This document shows positions 7,462 through 16,479 of a stretch of DNA of 41,993 bases, piece by piece (within the stretch, counting starts at the first letter, position 1; every line of letters begins with the position of its first letter). A model generated the notes under the pieces. That model saw only the letters and a list, made by a program, of their open reading frames with translations. It was not told the origin of the DNA and did no database searches. Origin of the DNA: Firmicutes bacterium UBA5389 (GTDB taxonomy: Bacteria > Bacillota > DTU025); NCBI GenBank assembly GCA_002409965.1, contig DHON01000016.1:48968-90960 (forward strand). Direction: 5' to 3'. The position numbers and the translations under genes were made by a program.

Positions 7462-9272
7462 TGTCCGGGCAGCGCCGACCGGATAGTCTCTTCTCGCCCA
7501 GCGTTCCTCTGCAGGGGCAGGAGCACGGCGAACCTGGCGCCCCCGTCTTTCGATGCATTGTCCGCTTCAATGGTGCCCCCGTGCCGCTCAATAATGCTCC
7601 AGCTGAGCGCCAGGCCCAAACCGGTGCCTGACGACTTGGTGGTGTAGAATGGGTTGAACACCCGCGACATGTCTTGGGGCGGAATGCCCGGACCTGTGTC
7701 GGTGAACGAAATCTCCGCCCGGTTCCCGAGCCTAGCGGCAGCCATGCACAGCCTGCCGCCTTCCTTCATGGCTTCGATCCCGTTTACGGCCAAGTTCAGG
7801 AAGACCTGCTCCAGCTGATCGCGATCGCCGATTATGGTGGGGATGTCGCCTGCGATGTCGAGAACGAGTTCGACTCCGCACTCCGATGCCTTGCCCTGAA
7901 TGAACTGGGCGGTCTCCCGCAGCAACCCCGCCACGCTGACCTCGCCCGGGTTCATCTCCGCCTCCCGCGCAAAGCTGAGAAGGTTCCGCACAATCGCCGA
8001 GCACCTGATCGCTTCGTCTTCAATGATCTTGGCGGTATTGACGCATTCGCGGAACTGGTCGCCATGGCGCGCCAGCTTCCTGCCCAGAACCTCTGCGCAG
8101 GCGGAGATTATCCCTATGGGATTGTTGATCTCGTGCACCATGCCCGCGACGAACTCGCCGAGGGTCTTGAGGCGCTCAGCCTGCTTAAGCTGCTCACCTA
8201 GGCGCACGCGCTCGGTCACGTCCTCGGCCATGATGATGAAACCTTCGTCGTTCCCGACCAGAGATTCGACTGCCGACACGACAAGGCGCATTATGTGCCG
8301 GTCGCCATCGATGTCAGCCAGTGAGACGTTGCGAGGAGACATGGAGTGCGGGTCCTCGGCCGCATCAGCCAGCACCCGAACCAGCTTCTCCGCGTTCACC
8401 CCGGCCACGTCCGCCAGGTGCCTTCCCAGAACCTCCTTCTCCGACATCTGGAAGGTCTCCGAAAGCACCCGATTCCAGGTCATGACGTGATAGTCGCGGT
8501 CGAGGACGACAATCCCCACCGGAACCTCCTCGATTAGTCCTTCGGAGTATCGCCGGGCCGCCTCCAGCCTGGAGTTGGCGCTGCTCAGATCCTGATACAG
8601 ACGGGCGTTCTCCATGGCTACGCCCGCATAGGAGGAGATTATGGCCAGGAGATGGGTGACATCGGAGGTGCCCGAGCGAACGCCGGCGAAATGCGCAGTT
8701 AGCTGGCCCACAGCCTGTCCGAAACAAACAATGGGCGTCGATAGCCGGAATAGAGAAGACGCGCCTTCTGTCGTGCCGGCCGTGATGACGACTGCTTCAC
8801 CTGTGCCCGCGCCCGCCAAAGACGCATCCACTGTGAGAGACGTCCAGTCCGCGCCGGCAACGCTCCTGGCCATGTCGGTTATGCGTTCCAGCAAATCGTG
8901 GAGGTCTCTGGTTGCGACCAGATCGCGGGAGGCGTCAAGTATGCCGGATAGCCTGACGATCCGCTCGTTGAGCTCGCGCTGCCCATGCACCAGATCATCA
9001 CGGATCATGGCCTCGTGATCCACCAGTTCCCTGGTGACCATCTCCAGCCGACTCACCCTGTCGGCGGCGATCCTAGCCTCCCGCGTCCGGCGCGCGATGA
9101 TGATAACATGGAGGGCTGATAGCGCTGCAATAGCGATCAGCAGCAAAACATCGCCAACTATCGTCCACCATCTATGGGCGACTGGCGACATCCGTGACAA
9201 CGCCAGCCAAACCGCGGCCATCGCCACGACTACCGCGGCAGGCGCCCACAACCGCAGCCCGTTATCCTTCAC
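7458..9272 (-). CDS. Membrane-bound GAF-PAS histidine kinase, probable flagellar regulator (FlgS/FlrB-like)
   Basis: Sensor kinase of 604 residues. Two membrane segments (about 8-26 and 39-60) are followed by a helical linker, a GAF domain (about 105-230), a PAS domain (about 245-355), HisKA with H380 in GMVHEINNP, and an HATPase domain with N497, DTGPGIP (525-531) and GTGLGLAL (549-556). The region between the two membrane helices is only about 12 residues, so the signal is probably sensed by GAF/PAS in the cytoplasm. The start is GTG 9272 after AAGGAAGGAGTG. It lies between the sigma-54 activator gene and flgB, the arrangement of FlgSR, FlrBC and FleSR systems in Proteobacteria/Campylobacterota; the flagellar role is inferred from this. 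Confidence 0.9.
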   Translation of the reverse strand: MKDNGLRLWAPAAVVVAMAAVWLALSRMSPVAHRWWTIVGDVLLLIAIAALSALHVIIIARRTREARIAADRVSRLEMVTRELVDHEAMIRDDLVHGQRELNERIVRLSGILDASRDLVATRDLHDLLERITDMARSVAGADWTSLTVDASLAGAGTGEAVVITAGTTEGASSLFRLSTPIVCFGQAVGQLTAHFAGVRSGTSDVTHLLAIISSYAGVAMENARLYQDLSSANSRLEAARRYSEGLIEEVPVGIVVLDRDYHVMTWNRVLSETFQMSEKEVLGRHLADVAGVNAEKLVRVLADAAEDPHSMSPRNVSLADIDGDRHIMRLVVSAVESLVGNDEGFIIMAEDVTERVRLGEQLKQAERLKTLGEFVAGMVHEINNPIGIISACAEVLGRKLARHGDQFRECVNTAKIIEDEAIRCSAIVRNLLSFAREAEMNPGEVSVAGLLRETAQFIQGKASECGVELVLDIAGDIPTIIGDRDQLEQVFLNLAVNGIEAMKEGGRLCMAAARLGNRAEISFTDTGPGIPPQDMSRVFNPFYTTKSSGTGLGLALSWSIIERHGGTIEADNASKDGGARFAVLLPLQRNAGREETIRSALPGQ

Positions 9273-9316
9273 TGGCTAGCACTCCTTCCTTCGGAACGGC
9301 ATGCTCGGCCCGCCCG

Positions 9317-10963
9317 TCAGAGGTCGTACTTCTTTATCTTATTGAGTAATGTTCGGCGGGTGATTTTCAGAACTCGCGCAGCATGGGTCCGGTTGTCGTC
9401 GCACTGCTCCAGAACCTGTTTGATGTAGCGGCATTCCAGTTCCTCCAGGGACATGGCGCATTCCTCATCATCCCCGCCCGAATTGCGCGAGTCGCCCAGG
9501 CCGCCCCATCCGCTCGGCCTTCCCGGCCCGCCCGCATCTCCCAACCCCTCGCAGACGCCCACCGCAACATCATGCCCCCGCTGCGTGTTTATCCCGAGCG
9601 ATATGAAGTGAGCGGGATCGGCCCCCAGATGGAAATCCGAAGGCATGAGTGCATCGCGGCGCGCCAGAAGCACGGCCCGCTCAATGGCGTTCTCCAGTTC
9701 CCTGATGTTGCCGGGCCAGTTATAGAAGGCAAGATGCTCCAGGGCCTCACTGGTGATCCCCGAGATCGCCTTGCCGAACTCTTTGTTGTACTTGTCGATG
9801 AATCGGGATGCCAGGGCGGCGATGTCCTGTTTGCGTTCGCGCAAAGGCGGCAGGAACAGCGGGACCACCGACAGCCTGTAGTAAAGGTCTTCGCGAAAAG
9901 AGCCTTCGACTACCGCCTGCTTGAGGTTCTGGTTGGTGGCGGCTAGCACGCGGACGTCGACCTTGATAGTCTCAGCGCCTCCCACCCGCTCGAACTCCTT
10001 CTCCTGCAGCACCCGGAGCAGCTTGGCCTGCATGGCAGGGGACATCTCCCCCACCTCGTCAAGGAATATCGTACCGGTGTGCGCTAGCTCGAATCTGCCC
10101 AGACGGCGGGAGATAGCGTGGGTGAAAGCCCCCTTCTCGTGGCCGAACAACTCCGACTCGAGCAGAGTTTCGGGTATGGCCGCGCAACTGACCCTGATGA
10201 AGGGCTTGCGCGACCGAAGGCTCTTCTTGTGGATGTAGCTCGCCACAAGTTCCTTGCCTGTGCCGCTTTCGCCGTATATCAGAACTGTAGCGTTGGTGGG
10301 CGCGATGTTGCGAGAAATGTCGAGAAGTTGCTTCATCTTGGGAGACGAGCCTACAACTCCTCCGAACTCCTGATCCTCTGCGGCGGGGTCGGCCCATGAG
10401 AGCATCCAGCCCTCACGCGCAGGCGCAGGCGCAGATGCGCCAGCGGCGGCGTCAGTGTCAGCGGCGCCGTCGACCGTCCCGTTGACTGCGCCATTTGGTC
10501 CATGGAGTCGGCCCGCCCTGGAGAGAATCGTCCCCTCGATGGCGTTGCCCGCCACCATCAGCAGTTTCTCCACATTGAACGGCTTAGTTATGTAGTCGTA
10601 GGCGCCCATCTTCATGGCCGTGATGGCTGTGTCGATGGACGAATATGCAGTTATCATTATCGCGAGAATGCCCGGCCGTATCTCCCTGGCCCGCCGGAAC
10701 ACGTCTATGCCCGTCATATCAGGGAGCTTGAGGTCGAGAATCAGAATATCGAAATCATGGGCCGCAATGGCCGCGATAGCCTCCGCTCCATTTGAAGCGG
10801 CGCTGACGCTGTGGCCCTCATCCTCAAAGGCCTCCGACAGCACCACCTGCATATTCACTTCGTCATCTACGATCAACACGCGCCCGCAGCAGGACGGGCC
10901 ATCGCCAGAAGTAGCAGTGACCAATACGCCAGCCCCCGAATCCGTCATCATTGTGCCTATCAC
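9317..10963 (-). CDS. Sigma-54-dependent NtrC-family response regulator, probable flagellar activator (FlgR/FlrC-like)
   Basis: 548 residues: receiver domain (28-145, phospho-acceptor D77, K127), AAA+ domain (about 203-440, Walker A GESGTGKE 231-238, Walker B IFLDEVGE) and a Fis-type helix-turn-helix at the C-terminus (NRTHAARVLKITRRTLLNKI). The sigma-54 contact loop reads GAFTHA (278-283) instead of GAFTGA. Two long Gly/Ala/Asp-rich linkers, one between receiver and AAA+ (about 148-198) and one before the HTH (about 455-500), make it longer than usual. The start is GTG 10963 after GAAGGA; ATG 10951 is an alternative. It probably shares a transcript with the kinase 44 bases downstream. Confidence 0.92.
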   Translation of the reverse strand: MIGTMMTDSGAGVLVTATSGDGPSCCGRVLIVDDEVNMQVVLSEAFEDEGHSVSAASNGAEAIAAIAAHDFDILILDLKLPDMTGIDVFRRAREIRPGILAIMITAYSSIDTAITAMKMGAYDYITKPFNVEKLLMVAGNAIEGTILSRAGRLHGPNGAVNGTVDGAADTDAAAGASAPAPAREGWMLSWADPAAEDQEFGGVVGSSPKMKQLLDISRNIAPTNATVLIYGESGTGKELVASYIHKKSLRSRKPFIRVSCAAIPETLLESELFGHEKGAFTHAISRRLGRFELAHTGTIFLDEVGEMSPAMQAKLLRVLQEKEFERVGGAETIKVDVRVLAATNQNLKQAVVEGSFREDLYYRLSVVPLFLPPLRERKQDIAALASRFIDKYNKEFGKAISGITSEALEHLAFYNWPGNIRELENAIERAVLLARRDALMPSDFHLGADPAHFISLGINTQRGHDVAVGVCEGLGDAGGPGRPSGWGGLGDSRNSGGDDEECAMSLEELECRYIKQVLEQCDDNRTHAARVLKITRRTLLNKIKKYDL

Positions 10964-11037
10964 TTGGTCCTTCTTCAGACTTCATCGGATTTCCTTCCCA
11001 ATTCATGCTCCAACGTACCATGCCGGCAATCTGCTAC

Positions 11038-11574
11038 TTAGGCGTTGTCGTCGATCGCCCCCGTTGTCGACGTTGGTTGGCCTCCCCGCCCCCAGTAGGC
11101 CCGGACAGCTTTGCCGCCGGCGTCTATCTGCTTCAGCTCTTCGCTCACACCGCTTATCGCCTGCTCCAAAAGCTCCTGATTAGCGCACTCCGCTTCCAGA
11201 ATCCCGGCCATCACGCCGACTATCCGGGCGTTGAGACCGCAGCCCGCGGCTGGCACCGCAGAGGTCGCAGCGGTCGTAGCAACGTGGTCGCGGTGGACAC
11301 ACGCGTGCGAACGTGCGCCCGCGATGCAGGCGGTCTCATCCATCAGGCTCGCTATCTTCAAGCCTATTGCGTCAATCACCGACATCAGACGGGTTTTCTC
11401 CTCGGTCGCCCGAGCAAGCGCATCGGTATCGCCTTCGACAATCGCGGCGCGCTGAGCGCGCGACAGGTCAAGAATGCTACGATAATAGTCGAGTTCGTCC
11501 GCGCGGCAACTGTGTATGCGCTCCGAAAGCTCGCGCAGCTCTATGCCGTGTTCGTTGCGCCCCAAGTCAATCAC
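11038..11574 (-). CDS. flgN: FlgN-like flagellar export chaperone
   Basis: Probable chaperone for the hook-filament junction proteins FlgK/FlgL. The 178-residue product is helical and carries the FlgN-type pattern in its first half (ADELDYYRSILDLSRAQRAA ... VEGDTDALARATEEKTRLMS). The start is GTG 11574, which overlaps the fliS stop as GTGA and suggests coupling. The distance to the activator gene is about 75 bases. The C-terminal part, with an Ala/Val insert near 100-115, is not distinctive. Assignment depends on pattern plus location next to fliS and fliD. Confidence 0.7.
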   Translation of the reverse strand: MIDLGRNEHGIELRELSERIHSCRADELDYYRSILDLSRAQRAAIVEGDTDALARATEEKTRLMSVIDAIGLKIASLMDETACIAGARSHACVHRDHVATTAATSAVPAAGCGLNARIVGVMAGILEAECANQELLEQAISGVSEELKQIDAGGKAVRAYWGRGGQPTSTTGAIDDNA

Positions 11575-11969
11575 TGCCCCCCGCTTCTGGCCACGCTCCC
11601 GCGAGCCTCGCGTATGGCCTCTGACCACGTTGCCCTGAGTTCCCCGAGCATCTGCACAACATCGGCGATGGGCTCCGCGGACTTCCTCACGTTGGCCGTC
11701 ACCAGACGGTACTGCATGAACTCGTACAGCCTAAACAGGTTCTGGGCAACCTCGCCTGCATCCATGTTCAGCGAACCCATCAACTCGCCCAGGATGTCCT
11801 GAGCCCGGGTGAGGTTGTTGTGGACATCCTGCATCCTACCTTCGGCCAGGTCAACCTGGGCCTGGCGCGCAAACCTCAAGGCCCCGTCGTACAACATCAA
11901 CACCAGGTTCTCCGCAGGCGCAGTCTGAACCTGCATCTCCATGTACCTGTTGCAGGGTGTGGCCATCAT
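11571..11969 (-). CDS. fliS: Flagellin export chaperone FliS
   Basis: FliS binds the C-terminus of flagellin and keeps it from polymerising in the cytoplasm. The 132-residue helical protein has the family N-terminus (NRYMEMQVQTAPAENLVLML, then YDGALRFARQA) and the FliS helix with VHNNLTRAQDILGELMGSLN. The start is ATG 11969 after AAAGGATG. It follows fliD by about 33 bases, the standard fliD-fliS pair. No flagellin gene is present in this window. Confidence 0.93.
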   Translation of the reverse strand: MMATPCNRYMEMQVQTAPAENLVLMLYDGALRFARQAQVDLAEGRMQDVHNNLTRAQDILGELMGSLNMDAGEVAQNLFRLYEFMQYRLVTANVRKSAEPIADVVQMLGELRATWSEAIREARGSVARSGGQ

Positions 11970-12002
11970 GAGTCTATCATCCTTTCGCTCCCCCCTAGAG
12001 CG

Positions 12003-14102
12003 CTACATCTGCATGGAGCTAAACTGCGCGTTCATCCAGGCCTGCTGCTGCTGCATGGAGGAGAGCGCCTTCTCCATCTGGGTGAACTGCTGTATCAGCC
12101 TCTCTCTTCTCTTGTCGAGGCGCCGTTCCACATCGGCAATCCGCCGATCAACCGACTTAATCTGGTCGGTCATGATCTTCTGGGACTGTGCCAGAGTGCC
12201 GGTAACGCCCCGGGTCAACTCGCCCAGATACGATTCGAACTTCACCGCGATGCCGCTATCCTTGTCCGAGAATACCTTCGCCACCGCGTCCGGGTCTTCG
12301 GCCAGAAGCTGCCTAAGCTTCGTGTCATCTATCTTGAGATGCGCCGATTTCCAGTCGCCCTGCCCCGCAGCGCCTGTGGATATACCGATGGCCAAGAGAG
12401 AGTCGGGCCCCTGGGGCAGCCCGTCGACAGCTGTCATGGTGAGACGCCTGAGCGATTGCTGGATGGTGCGCGCGGCCCCATCGCCCTGCAGCGAGCCGGC
12501 AATCTTCTTGTCCTTGTCGTAAGCCGTCTGCGTAGCAATCAGGTCCATCACCGAGTTATATTGGTCCACAAACGCCTTGATCTCGCTATAGGCCGAGTCT
12601 ACATTCTGCGAGATGGTGATCGTGGCCGGGTCTTCGCTCACATCCTTCAACGTGAGCGTCACATTGCCGATGATGCCCGTCACCGTGTTGGACGCCGACG
12701 AAAGCTGCCCCCCGCCATCGAGCCCTTCCACACGGAACAATGCATTCACGCCGTACTGCTGCGCAGCTCCGGGCAGGCCTGCCGCGGCCAGGAAACTGCC
12801 GCCCACGTCCTCAGTAGAGATGGCGACTTCGCCGGTGTACTTGGCCGTCAAGACGATCTTGTCGTTCAGTGAGTCGTAAGACGCGCTCACATCGGCCCTG
12901 GACATGTTGATCCTGTTGATTATGTCTTTCACGGCATCGCGTGTGCGGTCATACTCGATCGCCACGCCGTTAATCTTGAACATACCCTTGTTCGTCGCCC
13001 CATCGGAAGCGCCCAGTTTCAGCGCGGCCGGCGAGTCGCCTTCGCCCGCTCCGATGGTGATTGTGTTCTCAGCGGAGCCCTTCGGCGTGGCCGTATCCGT
13101 TATCACGAACCGGTCGTTCGCGCCTTCCTCCAGGCCGCTGAGGCGCACCCGGATGGTTCCATCGGTCAGCCCGGCGGCGGCGTTCATCTTGGCCTCAAGG
13201 TCGGCAGCAACCGCGGCCATGTCGTCGCCGGCGACCAGAGCCTCAGTGGTGTACTGGGCGCCCTGATAAGTGAAGGTTACAGTCTCGATGCCTTCGAGCG
13301 CGGTCGCGAGCCGTCCGGCCGTCTCGCCTTCGGCCACCCCGCCCAGGACCGAGCTCTGGATCGTCGCGCCCAACCTGGCGCCGGTGAGAGCCACAGTAGT
13401 TTTGGCCACTCCCAGGCTGCCCTGGCTGGTGATCGTGGTGCCGCTGGCCGCCCCGAGCAGACGCGCCGCCGTGAGGAAATTGCTCGTGTCGCCGCCGCTG
13501 CCCACAATGACCGGGCTGAGTCCGTCATTGGCCGTCAGCTTCATGCGGTTCCCGACCACGCTCGCGGTGACGCCGGCGGCCGAGTTGTTAATCAAGCCAA
13601 AAACCGAGTTGGAGCTGGCATCGTCCACACCATCGCTCATAACGGTGTCGGCGTCGATCCTGATCTGCACTCCATTGATGGTGAACGTGCCCGCAGTGGG
13701 CGTAATCGAGAACCCCGCATCAGCAAGCTTCTCCTGCATATCGAGGCCGCGACCGAGCTCGCTCGCGCCAGCGGCCCTGGTAGATGTGGCCAAACGGTCC
13801 ACCCACACCTTGTACGTGCCGGTGGTCGCGGTCGAGTTCGCGCTGGCCGACACTATCTTGTCCGCCGAGGACGCAGCGGACTTGACGTTGAATACCGATG
13901 CGGACTTGAGCGATGCCGCCCTCGACTTCAGCGTCGACAGCCTCATCCCCACATCGCGCCACGCATCGGACCTGGTCTTTATCGCATTCTGCCGTTGCTG
14001 CATCAACAGCACGGGCCTGCGCTCCACCGCCATGAGCTGCTCTATGAGTTGAGCGGTGTCGTAACCTGTAGAAATCCCGGACATACGCAACCTATCAGCC
14101 AC
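12003..14102 (-). CDS. fliD: Flagellar hook-associated protein 2 (filament cap) FliD
   Basis: FliD caps the growing filament and inserts flagellin subunits. The 699-residue protein has the FliD N-terminal domain (RMSGISTGYDTAQLIEQLMA, VERRPV) and the C-terminal domain and coiled coil ending in MEKALSSMQQQQAWMNAQFS. It is longer than many homologues (about 450-550); the extra length is Ala/Thr/Gly-rich variable domain in the middle (about 150-450). The start is GTG 14102, eight bases after GGAGG. It lies between flaG and fliS on the same strand. Confidence 0.95.
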   Translation of the reverse strand: MADRLRMSGISTGYDTAQLIEQLMAVERRPVLLMQQRQNAIKTRSDAWRDVGMRLSTLKSRAASLKSASVFNVKSAASSADKIVSASANSTATTGTYKVWVDRLATSTRAAGASELGRGLDMQEKLADAGFSITPTAGTFTINGVQIRIDADTVMSDGVDDASSNSVFGLINNSAAGVTASVVGNRMKLTANDGLSPVIVGSGGDTSNFLTAARLLGAASGTTITSQGSLGVAKTTVALTGARLGATIQSSVLGGVAEGETAGRLATALEGIETVTFTYQGAQYTTEALVAGDDMAAVAADLEAKMNAAAGLTDGTIRVRLSGLEEGANDRFVITDTATPKGSAENTITIGAGEGDSPAALKLGASDGATNKGMFKINGVAIEYDRTRDAVKDIINRINMSRADVSASYDSLNDKIVLTAKYTGEVAISTEDVGGSFLAAAGLPGAAQQYGVNALFRVEGLDGGGQLSSASNTVTGIIGNVTLTLKDVSEDPATITISQNVDSAYSEIKAFVDQYNSVMDLIATQTAYDKDKKIAGSLQGDGAARTIQQSLRRLTMTAVDGLPQGPDSLLAIGISTGAAGQGDWKSAHLKIDDTKLRQLLAEDPDAVAKVFSDKDSGIAVKFESYLGELTRGVTGTLAQSQKIMTDQIKSVDRRIADVERRLDKRRERLIQQFTQMEKALSSMQQQQAWMNAQFSSMQM

Positions 14103-14146
14103 GTTCCCTCACCTCCGTAATGCTGTCCATCTGTAATCGTCCCTGA

Positions 14147-14437
14147 TCACCCTCGGGCCATCTCCTGCATCTTGGCGACGAGGTCGAGCAGCTTCTCCGG
14201 GGGTATCTCCCGGATTACTTCGCCGGTGTTGATATCCTCCAGCTTGACCATGATCTCGCCGGTGCCCTCGTGGATAGAGAACTTGGCCTGGACATCCACG
14301 GCTTCGAGGGCACGGTTGGCCCGCCGAACCTGGTTTCGAATGTCGGCGGAGCTCTTCTCCATCTGCCATTCCCAGGCGGCTCTAGACACGTTCATGTCGA
14401 TCCCGGATATCGAATTAACCTTGCTCTCAGGACACAC
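14147..14437 (-). CDS. flaG: FlaG family flagellar protein
   Basis: Small protein of the FlaG family, found next to fliD and affecting filament length in some bacteria. The 96-residue product ends with the family signature (FSIHEGTGEIMVKLEDINTG, then EVIREIPPEKLLDLV). The start is GTG 14437, eight bases after GGAGGTG. It comes just before fliD, the usual flaG-fliD-fliS order, and is likely the first gene of that transcript. No convincing sigma-28 or sigma-54 promoter was found upstream. Confidence 0.9.
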   Translation of the reverse strand: MCPESKVNSISGIDMNVSRAAWEWQMEKSSADIRNQVRRANRALEAVDVQAKFSIHEGTGEIMVKLEDINTGEVIREIPPEKLLDLVAKMQEMARG

Positions 14438-14619
14438 AGGTTACACCTCCATGTTGTCGGCTTCCAGATATGTGAGCAAGCCTGGTCCACTCCATTGCCC
14501 AGGCCACAAAAGACGGTGCGATCCAAAATGCACATTCATTCCCTGACACATTCATCGGCAGACGCGGGCCAGAGTTTAGACTGAGCGGCAAGAATCCCGG
14601 CGGTCGTCCGGAAGCGTGA

Positions 14620-14667
14620 GCAGACGGGCGGTCCTCCCCCATCTTGTCGGGGAGTCCGCCCGTCTGC
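14620..14667. repeat. Large inverted repeat between csrA and flaG
   Basis: Twelve-base arms (14620-14631 and 14656-14667, GCAGACGGGCGG type) enclose a second six-base stem (CTCCCC/GGGGAG), giving a 48-base hairpin of about 18 pairs with one unpaired bulge. It lies in the 280-base gap between csrA and flaG. No T run follows on either strand, so it is not a classic intrinsic terminator; it may end or stabilise the csrA transcript. Nothing else was recognised in this gap. Confidence 0.7.
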
Positions 14668-14717
14668 CCACACGGCCTTTGCGCCGCGGCTATACCCTAT
14701 GCCCTACTGAAACCCAG

Positions 14718-14945
14718 CTAGCCGCCTAGAAGCTTGTCGATTGCGGCGGCGTCCTCCACCGACACAGCCGATGCCTCCCGGTTCTCGCGCTGGATCTCTT
14801 CATACACCTCTTTGCGGTGAACGGGTATCTCGCGGGGAGCGTCGATGGCGATCCTCACTGCGTCCCCACGGATCTCCACCACAGTCACCTCGATACCATC
14901 GCCTATCATTATGCTCTGTTTGGACTTCCGTGTTAGGACGAGCAT
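14718..14945 (-). CDS. csrA: Carbon storage regulator CsrA
   Basis: RNA-binding dimer that blocks translation of target mRNAs; in Bacillota it controls flagellin synthesis with FliW as antagonist. The 75-residue product is normal in length and has MLVLTRKSKQSIMIGD, the KH-free beta-strand core, and the conserved IDAPREIPVHRKEVYEEIQ. ATG 14945 follows GGAGGG by six bases; the frame is open upstream but the extension is not CsrA-like. It sits upstream of flaG-fliD-fliS on the same strand. fliW and flagellin are not in the window. Confidence 0.97.
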   Translation of the reverse strand: MLVLTRKSKQSIMIGDGIEVTVVEIRGDAVRIAIDAPREIPVHRKEVYEEIQRENREASAVSVEDAAAIDKLLGG

Positions 14946-15113
14946 CTCGATCCCTCCGTGGATAGAATAACAATCCGCGTTATGTAGGATTCTTCGCGCA
15001 ATACGACAAGACCTTCTATTCTTCGCACGCATGGCCGGCTGATTTCTCTTCCGGCATGCCAACCCCAGCCATAGTATAGCCGTCTGCGACAAGACGCCGG
15101 TAGAGTGCACGAC

Positions 15114-16472
15114 CTACGTCCTGGTCCCAAAGGGCAATCCCCGCAACACCAAGAGCACCCGCCTGCCTCCATGAACCAACTCCGCAGAGGCCCGGTCGCG
15201 GTGTTGCCTTGCAAGCGTAACCCATGTCTCATGCCGCAAAGGGTAGACTAAGGTTGCAGTGATCTCCTCTGCCTCATATAGGGAAGCATAGGCCAAGATC
15301 TGATGGAGATCGGCTCGGTGTGCCGCCCGGGTCTCCTCTGCGAAACGGCGCCAACCCACATGGTCGAGCTCGGCAAGGTGGGCTTTGTACTTGGCGTCCA
15401 TAATGTGAACCCAGCGCCCTCGACGCACGATGATGTCGGGGGCTAGGTGGCCAAGGGAACGATGCATCGGATCGGACCACGCGAGTGGCACCGTAGTCTC
15501 GCCCAAGCGGGCGACCCTTACTTCGCCTCCGGTCAGGGCTGCTTCACGGCGAGCGACACCCTCAACGTACGCCTCCCACAGCCCACTCAGCGAAAGCGAC
15601 CAAGCAAGGCCGTCAAGCTCGCGTCCGCCACCAAGACCTCGCTCTTCCTCAACCCAGGCCAACGCCTCCAAACCTCTGTATGTGGCGCCGTCGAGCAGGC
15701 CGACACGAGCCCAGCGTTCTAGGTCATGGCGACGGGGACGCCGAGGAGTGACACCGGCCAATGTGGCAAGGAGTCGCTGTGACAGCTGGGCAAGGCTTAC
15801 GGCAACCAGGTCTGCCTGCCCGACGCGGATCAAGTCTGTGCGCAGTCTCTCCAGGGCCCAACGAATGTGCTGGCGCAACAGCGTGTCATGTCCGAGGTCA
15901 GGAAAGCGGCAGGGCAGCTGCTCCCAATGGCCTTGGGTCAGCGATTCGCTTATGTAGCGGCGCCACAGAATCCGTCCTCGGGGGCGCGTCAGGGTCTCCT
16001 CGCACTCCTGGTAGCCCCGGCGCATTTGGCTCAACAGAGCCCCGAGACGCAGGAGGACGGGGCCTGCCAATACCCACGGCGGCACCTCTCGGCCACTGCC
16101 AGGCACCATCGGCAGTTCATGAAACTCAGGCAGTGCTGGCCAACCCGTCTCTGCGAGTACTCGCCCTACCCCCGACCATCCAAATCGAGGCTGGACCACC
16201 AGACCGCCTGCGACGTTGCCCGTCTGCCCAGAGCGAAGGGGGATGGCGCCGGTACGCCCGCCCGGCCGAAGCTGGAGAGTGAAGCCTGATGAGTCGGATC
16301 GAGCTTCGGCTGTCACATCGACAGCAGACAATGCCTCCTCGTTGAAGCGGAGGAAGGAGTCCGCAAAGGTTCCCCAGCCGCCACCACGCTGTGATGGAGC
16401 GAAGGGTTGTGGCGAAAGCTTGATGGGCGGACCGCTATCGACCGCCGTATACAGAGTGAGCTGTTGAGGCAC
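15114..16472 (-). CDS. mcrC: McrC-type nuclease subunit of an McrBC restriction system
   Basis: Partner of McrB in a type IV (modification-dependent) restriction complex that cuts DNA carrying modified cytosine. GTG 16472, 7 bases beyond the mcrB stop, gives 452 residues; ATG 16517, overlapping mcrB, is an alternative. The C-terminal half has a PD-(D/E)XK core (HLAPDIIVRRGRWVHIMDAK, Asp then DAK), and the middle has the McrC-type helical pattern RPRGRILWRRYI. The N-terminal beta-rich part is poorly conserved. Same strand and gene order as mcrB-mcrC elsewhere. Confidence 0.85.
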   Translation of the reverse strand: MPQQLTLYTAVDSGPPIKLSPQPFAPSQRGGGWGTFADSFLRFNEEALSAVDVTAEARSDSSGFTLQLRPGGRTGAIPLRSGQTGNVAGGLVVQPRFGWSGVGRVLAETGWPALPEFHELPMVPGSGREVPPWVLAGPVLLRLGALLSQMRRGYQECEETLTRPRGRILWRRYISESLTQGHWEQLPCRFPDLGHDTLLRQHIRWALERLRTDLIRVGQADLVAVSLAQLSQRLLATLAGVTPRRPRRHDLERWARVGLLDGATYRGLEALAWVEEERGLGGGRELDGLAWSLSLSGLWEAYVEGVARREAALTGGEVRVARLGETTVPLAWSDPMHRSLGHLAPDIIVRRGRWVHIMDAKYKAHLAELDHVGWRRFAEETRAAHRADLHQILAYASLYEAEEITATLVYPLRHETWVTLARQHRDRASAELVHGGRRVLLVLRGLPFGTRT

Positions 16473-16479
16473 AGTCCGC

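Noticed and set aside
14440..14500. Sigma-28 or sigma-54 promoter upstream of flaG
   Set aside because: GCCGACAA is present but without a -35 and too close to the ribosome site; TGGACC...TTGC has 9 instead of 10 bases between GG and GC.
14427..14642. Minus-strand ORF of 71 codons between csrA and flaG
   Set aside because: It runs through the large hairpin and overlaps the flaG start; no ribosome site or recognisable protein pattern.
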